From Brevibacterium moorei (GTDB taxonomy: Bacteria > Actinomycetota > Actinomycetes > Actinomycetales > Brevibacteriaceae): a DNA stretch of 64,000 nucleotides. Shown here piece after piece: positions 57,441 to 64,000 of the stretch. Below the pieces are notes generated by a model, which had not been told where the DNA came from, searched no databases, and worked only from the letters and a program-made list of their open reading frames with translations. The stretch spans positions 1 through 64,000 of the forward strand of contig NZ_JANIJX010000012.1 in the NCBI RefSeq assembly GCF_024580735.1, given 5' to 3'. A program made the translations under genes and the position numbers. Numbering within the stretch: position 1 is the first letter of the stretch; each line of letters begins with the position of its first letter.

Positions 57441-58685
57441 TCAAATACCAGAATCTTGAATAAATACTCTATAGTGCACGTCGGCGACGTCAAGACTAGA
57501 ATTATCGGCCATTAACCATTTCAAAGCGTTCAATAAAGGCATAGACACGATCTGAGCGGCAGCTGGGATTCCAGCCAAGATTGAATTAGTAAGTACATCT
57601 AATCCCATATGCGACGCCGCTCCAGCCGTACCTGCTCCACCAACCAAGCCAACTACGAGATTCTCTTTCAACGAGCTGCGCCAATCGTACTTAAATTTAC
57701 CATAATCCTTCAAAAAATCACTTCGTATCTTCTGTGTCTGACGACGAAGAGTCTGCTTTGTAGATTCTTCTTTCAATAGCGAACCATCAGAACAGTTAGA
57801 GAACGAATGAGCAACCTCTGCAATATCGTCGCGGAAGCGCCGCGAAAATTTTGATTGCCTAAATTCTACGAGCTGAGCAGGGGTCAACCGCTCAAACTCG
57901 CCAATACCAGGAGCGGGTAATTCCATCACTTCACGATGACTCTGAAGTGCTCCGAAATTAATTTCACCTATTCCAGGCAACGAAAAACCGAGATTCAGAC
58001 TATCCAGTAACCATTCTAGCGTAAACTCGGGCAAGGTCCACTCCGGCATATATAAATCAAGCTTGCCGTCACTATTCCCTACAACATCAAGTGTCTTAAA
58101 TAGCTCGGACAGACCAAGAATACGCTGCTGATCTTCACGAATGTTGCGGAGCGCCTGAAGGCCCTCGACATCTTCATTTGGTTCTTTAACATACACCGAC
58201 CGAGCCTCATCAATGTAGGAATCTACACCTGACATTGGAGTGCTGAAATACTGTAGCAGGCCAGATTCCTCTAATTCTGCGAACCGCACAACCTGAGCAA
58301 GGTCAGCAACGCCGTTAGGAAACTCTTGGTCACCAAGTACAGCCCCGACAGGCAGACTACCTTCAGCCGCACGCATTTTAGACCATTCGCCCATGCGGTC
58401 CCTCACCCCGAGGCTATCACTATATAACAGTGCCCGTCGCGCAAATGCCAATTCGTGATCGCCTCTACCGGAATCCTCCGCAGGATTAATATAGTCGCTC
58501 ACAAAGGCCGGGCGATAGTCGTCACGCTTCTTTTCGGAAACATCAGGAAGATACCCTTTATATTTATCGTAGACATCAAGAACCCTGTTTAGAATATCAT
58601 CATTCTTCTCGAAGGAGTTCCCAATAAAGAACGACTCATCGGGCAGATCGCCTAATGCCTCTTTAATAATATCGACTCTGTACAT
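57441..58685 (-). CDS. Hypothetical protein inserted between methyltransferase and helicase genes
   Basis: 414 aa, A/T-rich and codon use unlike its neighbours, so probably a later insertion into the operon. The N-terminal 300 residues are charged and helical with no recognised motif (repeated acidic DD/DE pairs). Residues about 340-400 include two hydrophobic stretches (LVVGLVGGAGTAGAAS and ILAGIPAAAQIVSMPLLNAL) that could insert into membrane. A membrane-targeting effector or immunity factor is conceivable, but the function is unknown. ATG start without a clear ribosome site. Gaps are 63 bp to the methyltransferase gene and 102 bp to the helicase gene, longer than elsewhere in the operon. 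Confidence 0.75.
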   Translation of the reverse strand: MYRVDIIKEALGDLPDESFFIGNSFEKNDDILNRVLDVYDKYKGYLPDVSEKKRDDYRPAFVSDYINPAEDSGRGDHELAFARRALLYSDSLGVRDRMGEWSKMRAAEGSLPVGAVLGDQEFPNGVADLAQVVRFAELEESGLLQYFSTPMSGVDSYIDEARSVYVKEPNEDVEGLQALRNIREDQQRILGLSELFKTLDVVGNSDGKLDLYMPEWTLPEFTLEWLLDSLNLGFSLPGIGEINFGALQSHREVMELPAPGIGEFERLTPAQLVEFRQSKFSRRFRDDIAEVAHSFSNCSDGSLLKEESTKQTLRRQTQKIRSDFLKDYGKFKYDWRSSLKENLVVGLVGGAGTAGAASHMGLDVLTNSILAGIPAAAQIVSMPLLNALKWLMADNSSLDVADVHYRVFIQDSGI

Positions 58686-58748
58686 AATGCGCCCATGCTA
58701 GCAGATCATCCTCGGAATTACGTGAGGACGTTTCTCCAAATACTGGTA

Positions 58749-61700
58749 TCACTCCGACTTCTCGTCAAACGCATCAATCGCATACCTCATTGCGGCCTCA
58801 CGGTCGAGGGTGATGAACGGGGGTTGGTAGGTATAAGTGCCGTCCGATATGGGGTCGAGGTTACCCTCCTGTTTTTCGTGGAGTGCGACGATTTCCTTGG
58901 GGACTAGGCGACCGGATTTGTCGTAGTGGTCGCGTTGGGTGTCGTATTTGTAGAGGACGGGGAACTGGGCGCGGTAGATCGAGCAGAGTTCGTCTGCTGT
59001 CACACCAAGCATGAGCGCTACTAGTGCGTCGATCTCCAGCTGGGCTTGCCTGCGGTCGGCTGCCTGGCGCAGTGGAGTGTTAGGAGTCCACTCCGGCTCG
59101 ATGGTACTCATGTCATGCGACTCTGCATAGCCGTATCTCCCAGTCCAGCCGTCGTACGGTTGTCTTTTAAGGTGATCGCCTTGGATCTTGTTACCTCCGG
59201 TATCCTGCTCACCTCGCATGAAAGGAACACAAGTATTCCAGAGGTCAGCGTAGGCGTCGGTTAAGCAGTTTAGGCGGAGGACTCTGTGCACCAACGTCGG
59301 TAGTAATGGATGATTGAGCGACGGCATGGGCAGTTTTGAAAATGGTCGGCCCTTTATATGAGCTTTTGGTGCGGACCGAATCTGATAGTCGCAAAGCAGT
59401 GACGATGCCACGCCTTGGACAATAGCGAGTAATGTACCGACGTCATTGGGAATCCATGCGCTTACGACAGTGAATAGATGAGCGCTACCTGGAGGAATGA
59501 TTGCTGGAATTAGGGATCGTACGTTAGCTGGCTGCGCCATCGATCGCCAGGCGACTCGGTAGTGGTCGCGAGCTGCCACTTTACTTCCGTTCGGCAGGAT
59601 CCAGTGGGTGTACTGTTTGTCGTATTGGCCGTCTTTGCGAATTGGTTTGTAGCTGGTAACCGGTACAGCGTCATCACGCAACTTTTCCAAATCGAGATCC
59701 GACCAGTCACCATTATTCTTCATTGTCTCGTTTGGCTGCTTGTAGAATGGCGCGTCGACGTGGAAGTTCGGGCCTTGTAAGATTACGTCGGCCCACGAAT
59801 CGGGCATCCCCCACTTCTTCTCAAAGCGACCTTTGTTGAAGTCCGTCGTTTCATTCCAACCTTGCGAAAAGTAGGGCCTCAGTTGTCCGATTCGCTTCTG
59901 GCGTGAAAGCTTCCCCAACACATCCGCTGCTGAACGGTTTACAGCATAGAGCATTTCTGTTTCCAGAACAGGAGTTTGCTCGTCGGCTAGGGCGTCCCTC
60001 CATGCTTCAAGTTGTGGATACTCGATCCGTAATATTCTGCCTGCGTGTGCGGAGGTATCCCAATGTCCGTCAGCCGTCTTCAGACCTGGCTCGGCACCTT
60101 CACCGCTGTGCAATAGTGACCGCTCAATGGTTTCGGGGTTATGCAGCGATGCTGCCATAAGGAACGACGGCTGGACCTGGGGCAAACCGTAGATATGAAT
60201 ACCGAAAATTTGCTTGCTATCAGCCTCGAACAATTTAGTTGCGTTTGAAAATTGCCAGTGCCGACGTAAACGCGAGTAAGACTCGCGGCGAAGTCGCTGA
60301 GCTTTGTCGTCGGTGAAGTGCGTCTCAGGATGGATCAATCCGATGGCGCCGCGGAATGAGGCATGGCTCCATGTCTCTTCCATAAAGCAACGATAAAGAT
60401 CTGTCCTAAGTGCCGAGATAATCGGGTATGTCGAGACATCACTGAGGAAGGTCCGGTTCGCGCTATTATAAGACGCCTGGGTAACGTACTCGCGCAGGCT
60501 CTCTTGAACAATCAGCGCTTCATCCTTGAGCCTATTGAACCTCGCCGGCGGCATCTTGCCCTCAAGTGCAAACGACACGTCGAAGTCGCCGAGGATGTCG
60601 GCTTCGTTCCAGTCAGGACGCACCCACGGCGGATTACCCAGCTGGAGGTCAAATCCCCCCTTTTGGAAAACGGTGGCGAAATCGAGTTCCCAGTGGAAGA
60701 AACCCTGCTGCTTGGCGATGTCCTCGGATACTCGCAACCAAGGGTGGGCAGTAAGGACCTTCTCGACATCAGTGACAGCCTGGCTGAAGACCAGTTGGTT
60801 AACCTCGTAGTCGTTGAGTTCGGCCCAGGAATCAACGTCTGCGATCGTGCTCTGACCAGCAACTTCTTTCCTGCTCACCTTCAGCGGCTTGCCCAACAGC
60901 TGCTCGCACGTCTCCAGCCATTCGTCGATGCTCGGCAGCTTTACCTCGGTTTCTGTCAGCGGCCAGAACCATAGCGCGCACCAGGCGTCCATGACGCGAC
61001 GCAGCCTACGGTAGGCACCGTTCTCATCAGCCAGCTTGCGTTCAACCTCAGCACGGGTGACGGGTGCTTCGACTCCGGGTGCACCACGCTGCTCCCCGGC
61101 CACATCGTACTGGTCTGCTGGATCGGCTTCTTCGAAACCCCAGACTCCCATGACACGGCGGGTCTCGGACTCGGCGATGGTGAGGCGTCGCAGGGCGGTC
61201 TTCCACAGGGCGTCGACCTGATCGGCCAAGGCCTCGGCACGCTGCAGTTGGGTTTTGCTCAATTTGAGCCGTACAGTCTTGCGCCAGTCTTTGAGTGCCT
61301 TCACGGCCTCGGGTGCCAGGTTCCTGCCCTCTTTGGCATCGGCCGCTGCACCCCACCCTTCTGCAGGCAGGAGGAACTGGTAGATGGACTTTGCATCGCG
61401 CACTGGGTCGCCATCGGCATCCAGAGCAACACGTGCGGGCGTGGACTTCAAATAGCTCTTGTCCCGGGCCACCGTGTAGTTATAGACAGACCGGCGAGCG
61501 CCGATCAACGAGTTACCGCGCCGCAGCCGCAGGCCGAACCAGGGTGCGGCCAGCCCTGCAACCATGGTGTCCAGCCACAGGGATATCTCCGCCAGTTCCA
61601 CGGCCGTGGCGTTGAGGTCCACGCCATAGACGTTGTGCAGGGCAATATAGGCCTTTGTCTTCTGCAATTCCCGGGGATAGGCCTCGGGATCGATCTTCTC

Positions 61701-63536
61701 GTTGCGCTCGTCCTGTTTGCGCTTGAGATACTCAGCGGCCAGCTGGCGCACGCCTTCCAAGGCGAAGGCGCCGGACCCTAGAGCCGGCTCGCACACCGTC
61801 ATCTGCAGGATGTCGTCAGCCTTAGTGTCGTCGGTCAGGAGTTCTGCCAAGGCCTGGCTAACCGTGAACTTGGTCAGGACCTCGGGCGTGTAATAGGAGG
61901 CCGACTGTTGCCGGTCCCGCCCGGACAGGCGGAAGACGAAGGACCCAGCCCGGTGCACCACCCGGTCCATATCCCCTGTCAGGTCACTAGGGGTCTTGAC
62001 GAAATTATCATCGCCGATGTGATCGGCCCGGTCGGTCGGCACAACCCAGCTGCCCTTGGACGGGTCGCCGTGCGGGGCGACTTCGAACAGATCATGTTCA
62101 GCGAAGAAGCCGGTATAGGACATGAGTCCCTCATATACGCGGCCAAGCTGGTTGATGCCCAGTTCCGCGTAGCTGATGAAGCCACGCTGTTTGTTCTTCT
62201 GTTCCTTGCTCAACAACAGTCGTGTCAGTACCTGCTGCATTGCGTCATTGCTCAACTTAACCCGGTCAATATGGGCCGTTGCCTGAGGCCTGAAAAGATC
62301 TGCCTCCAGAGGATGGAAAGTGAGCGATTCGGAATCAGCCACATCCTGGACATCCTCAGCAGGGCCACTTACCCGTAAATCGTTGTGGCCATTCTGGATT
62401 TGGTCGAACAGGACCTTGAGCGATTCGTACAGGTGGGTGCCCTGACCTCGGGAGGGGATGGGCACCAAAGCCAGGTCCCGCAGCCGGTCCAGGCTGTAGC
62501 CCGACTGGTATTCGGTGGTGCCGGCCTGCACGACCTGCAGTTCCGGACTGGCTTCCGCATAGAGCAGGAACAGGATGCGATAGAGGAAGCGCAATGACTG
62601 TTTGGCCAAGGGCTGGGCCTGCTCGGCCGGCAGGGGTTCCAGGCCCTGGGCGCGGCGGCGGGCCACCACGTCATTGGCGATGATTTCGATCGAGGTGCGC
62701 ACAGCCTCGCGCAGGTCGCCCGATACCTTCTCCGTGTGCTTGACGGAATCCTCGAACACAGAGGAGAACCACGTTGTACCGTCGGCACCCGGGGCGATCG
62801 CGGCAGCCGATGCACAGGCCAGGAAACGGTCGACCGCCCCACCCTTCTTCGTGTCGCTGGTCTCCAGCAGCAGGCCCAGATCGATGCTCAAGTAGCGGCC
62901 CTCCGGCCAGCGTTCGGCCTGAGTCAACAGCATGGAGTTGCCGGCTAAGACCAGTGCCAGTTCGGGTGGATTGTCCGCGTTGAAGCGTTCGGAGAGGAAC
63001 CGGGCAGCGGAGGTGGTGGTCTTGACCGCACTTTCCGCATCACCGGGGATGGAAGGCTGTTCAACAGGGGTGAGCAGCGTGGCGTCGTCCTTGACCAAGA
63101 GGTCGGTGACATCTGCGACCGGCTTGGCGAAGACGACAAGCAACGGGGATGAACCCTCATCCGTGCCCATCCCCCGGAACTCAATGTAGGGCGCCTCGGA
63201 CCCGTCCGCATTCATACCCACGGTCGTGTGTGCGACGCTTGCGAAGCCCAGGTAGTGCAGCAGGTGGGAATAGAAGTCGGTGGTAATGCTCGTCTGGTCT
63301 GCGCTCAGCGGCAGGTTGATGTCGCCGCCTTCGTCCTGGGCACTCAGGCCGGCGACGTTCAGCAATTCCTTCTGCAGGGCGCCACGGACCCCGGACCATT
63401 CGCTCAGTGGAGAGGCGTCCTCGTCCTCGAACTGCTTGCGAAGTTCGAGGACCTTGGCCAGGAACGACTCCTTCTTCGAGTCCGAAGTGAAGTAGTCCTC
63501 GCTGATGAAGTCTTGGACGACGGCTAGTTCTTTCAC
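58749..63536 (-). CDS. Eco57I/PglX-like DNA adenine methyltransferase
   Basis: 1595 aa. The N-terminal about 540 residues resemble the non-catalytic part of PglX/Eco57I-type enzymes. The AdoMet site reads CEPALGSGAF (582-591, form of DPACGSGxF), followed by YGVDLNATAVELAEISLWL. The catalytic motif IV is NPPWVRPDW (968-976, form of NPPY). The C-terminal part contains substrate-recognition-like sequence. Such enzymes methylate adenine N6, marking self DNA in DISARM, BREX and related systems. Start is GTG overlapping the upstream stop (GTGA), so it is translated with the partial gene at the window edge. A separate nuclease domain is not evident, which favours an epigenetic self-mark over a stand-alone type IIG enzyme. 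Confidence 0.9.
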   Translation of the reverse strand: MKELAVVQDFISEDYFTSDSKKESFLAKVLELRKQFEDEDASPLSEWSGVRGALQKELLNVAGLSAQDEGGDINLPLSADQTSITTDFYSHLLHYLGFASVAHTTVGMNADGSEAPYIEFRGMGTDEGSSPLLVVFAKPVADVTDLLVKDDATLLTPVEQPSIPGDAESAVKTTTSAARFLSERFNADNPPELALVLAGNSMLLTQAERWPEGRYLSIDLGLLLETSDTKKGGAVDRFLACASAAAIAPGADGTTWFSSVFEDSVKHTEKVSGDLREAVRTSIEIIANDVVARRRAQGLEPLPAEQAQPLAKQSLRFLYRILFLLYAEASPELQVVQAGTTEYQSGYSLDRLRDLALVPIPSRGQGTHLYESLKVLFDQIQNGHNDLRVSGPAEDVQDVADSESLTFHPLEADLFRPQATAHIDRVKLSNDAMQQVLTRLLLSKEQKNKQRGFISYAELGINQLGRVYEGLMSYTGFFAEHDLFEVAPHGDPSKGSWVVPTDRADHIGDDNFVKTPSDLTGDMDRVVHRAGSFVFRLSGRDRQQSASYYTPEVLTKFTVSQALAELLTDDTKADDILQMTVCEPALGSGAFALEGVRQLAAEYLKRKQDERNEKIDPEAYPRELQKTKAYIALHNVYGVDLNATAVELAEISLWLDTMVAGLAAPWFGLRLRRGNSLIGARRSVYNYTVARDKSYLKSTPARVALDADGDPVRDAKSIYQFLLPAEGWGAAADAKEGRNLAPEAVKALKDWRKTVRLKLSKTQLQRAEALADQVDALWKTALRRLTIAESETRRVMGVWGFEEADPADQYDVAGEQRGAPGVEAPVTRAEVERKLADENGAYRRLRRVMDAWCALWFWPLTETEVKLPSIDEWLETCEQLLGKPLKVSRKEVAGQSTIADVDSWAELNDYEVNQLVFSQAVTDVEKVLTAHPWLRVSEDIAKQQGFFHWELDFATVFQKGGFDLQLGNPPWVRPDWNEADILGDFDVSFALEGKMPPARFNRLKDEALIVQESLREYVTQASYNSANRTFLSDVSTYPIISALRTDLYRCFMEETWSHASFRGAIGLIHPETHFTDDKAQRLRRESYSRLRRHWQFSNATKLFEADSKQIFGIHIYGLPQVQPSFLMAASLHNPETIERSLLHSGEGAEPGLKTADGHWDTSAHAGRILRIEYPQLEAWRDALADEQTPVLETEMLYAVNRSAADVLGKLSRQKRIGQLRPYFSQGWNETTDFNKGRFEKKWGMPDSWADVILQGPNFHVDAPFYKQPNETMKNNGDWSDLDLEKLRDDAVPVTSYKPIRKDGQYDKQYTHWILPNGSKVAARDHYRVAWRSMAQPANVRSLIPAIIPPGSAHLFTVVSAWIPNDVGTLLAIVQGVASSLLCDYQIRSAPKAHIKGRPFSKLPMPSLNHPLLPTLVHRVLRLNCLTDAYADLWNTCVPFMRGEQDTGGNKIQGDHLKRQPYDGWTGRYGYAESHDMSTIEPEWTPNTPLRQAADRRQAQLEIDALVALMLGVTADELCSIYRAQFPVLYKYDTQRDHYDKSGRLVPKEIVALHEKQEGNLDPISDGTYTYQPPFITLDREAAMRYAIDAFDEKSE

Positions 63537-64000
63537 GGGCGGGGCTCCTGGGAAACGGTGGTAACGGGGGTATCAGCGGGCAGAACCAGCAGTAGGGGCC
63601 TGACCAGAGTGCGGTCGGGCTGCATGGCCTGAATGAGTTCGGATTCGCCTTGGACTGCCTTGGACCTGTCTATACGCGTCTTTGACCGGGTCATCCTCAA
63701 GGCGGTCTGCTGCCATTGACCATTGCGTTCGGTCCAGGCGTGCACTCGGTGTTGTGCGTTGGCCGTGCTGGACTGGACCACTGCCTCGGCATTTTCCCGG
63801 ATGGCGTCGACTGCGGGCGCGATCAGATGCTGATAGGCGCCGATGTCGATCCGCCCGGGATTGGAACGCCGCCCGGTCACGCCCAGTTCCCGCAACAACC
63901 CGGCGATAGTCGGGAAGGTCGCCGGCAGGCCGAAGGCGGGATTGTCCGGGTCGGGGAACTCAACGGTGCTGAACACACTGGCCACGGTCTGGCCACGCTT
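63533..64000 (-). CDS. 3' end of an unidentified gene, runs off the right edge
   Basis: About 155 C-terminal residues. The frame is open to the window end, so the true start lies outside; a GTG at 63985 is internal. Contains ASVFSTVEFPDPDNPAFGLP, IAGLLRELGVTGRR and PGRIDIGAYQHLIAPAVDAIRE; no catalytic motif in this part. Its stop overlaps the methyltransferase start. In DISARM-like operons the gene in this place is an SNF2-type helicase (DrmD), which is a guess from position only. Confidence 0.6.
   Translation of the reverse strand, partial: KRGQTVASVFSTVEFPDPDNPAFGLPATFPTIAGLLRELGVTGRRSNPGRIDIGAYQHLIAPAVDAIRENAEAVVQSSTANAQHRVHAWTERNGQWQQTALRMTRSKTRIDRSKAVQGESELIQAMQPDRTLVRPLLLVLPADTPVTTVSQEPRP

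Noticed and set aside
36454..64000. Labelling the cluster as canonical DISARM
   Set aside because: No PLD-type DrmC, no separate DrmB, and the gene upstream of the methyltransferase cannot be identified as SNF2 from the 155 residues visible.
36454..64000. Labelling the cluster as BREX
   Set aside because: A PglX-like methyltransferase is present but no PglZ phosphatase, BrxC ATPase, BrxA/B or Lon protease was seen.

Overview
The window comes from the chromosome of a high-GC Gram-positive bacterium (Actinomycetota). The evidence is the G/C-rich codon use, an actinobacterial-type 16S rRNA leader at the left edge, a CGYC mycoredoxin-type thioredoxin-fold protein, a furA-katG pair, an LPXTG-anchored giant exoprotein and several apparently leaderless genes. 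The genus cannot be assigned by eye. A replicative helicase (dnaB), an rRNA leader and a parS-like site suggest a position not far from the replication origin, but no DnaA-box cluster was noticed.

Layout, left to right. 0-9 kb: an rRNA promoter/leader reading out of the left edge, a class B penicillin-binding protein behind a UbiB-type kinase, a divergent SulP-type transporter lacking STAS, a small membrane protein, a DapA-family aldolase and dnaB. 9-15.5 kb: an acetoin-dehydrogenase-type 2-oxoacid dehydrogenase operon (E1alpha, E1beta, E2, E3, leftward) with a divergent GAF-domain activator. 15.5-19 kb: an old yellow enzyme, an MFS exporter with a divergent HxlR regulator, and mycoredoxin. 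19-29 kb: a parS-like site, a TM2-Ltp surface protein, two amidohydrolases, a cystathionine gamma-synthase/lyase, an M20 dipeptidase and furA-katG. 29-36.4 kb: a small unknown protein, a sortase-anchored phosphodiester glycosidase/phosphoesterase, and a divergent pair made of an ADP-ribosylglycohydrolase-phosphatase fusion and an NrtR-type regulator with a degenerate Nudix box. Many gene ends here carry very strong hairpins, two of which are recognisably homologous.

36.4-64 kb: an accessory region, all on the minus strand and in part visibly richer in A/T. In transcription order it holds the end of an unidentified gene, a 1595-aa Eco57I/PglX-like adenine methyltransferase, an A/T-rich unknown, a 2311-aa DExH helicase-DUF1998-nuclease fusion, a RelE-like/UvrD-type helicase, a 2135-aa transglutaminase-like/DUF4011/SF1 helicase/nuclease/DUF3320 protein, an 867-aa SF2 helicase fused to a complete housekeeping-like sigma-70, a macro-like/SIR2 protein, and a 47-aa small ORF. 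Several starts overlap the preceding stop by 4 nt, so this looks like one operon. It resembles DISARM-type anti-phage systems (methyltransferase, helicase, DUF1998) but lacks DrmC and carries unusual components. The helicase-sigma factor fusion, translationally coupled to a SIR2 (probable NAD-consuming) effector, is the strongest candidate for an undescribed system. The adjoining ADP-ribosylglycohydrolase/NrtR pair adds an NAD/ADP-ribose theme at the island border.
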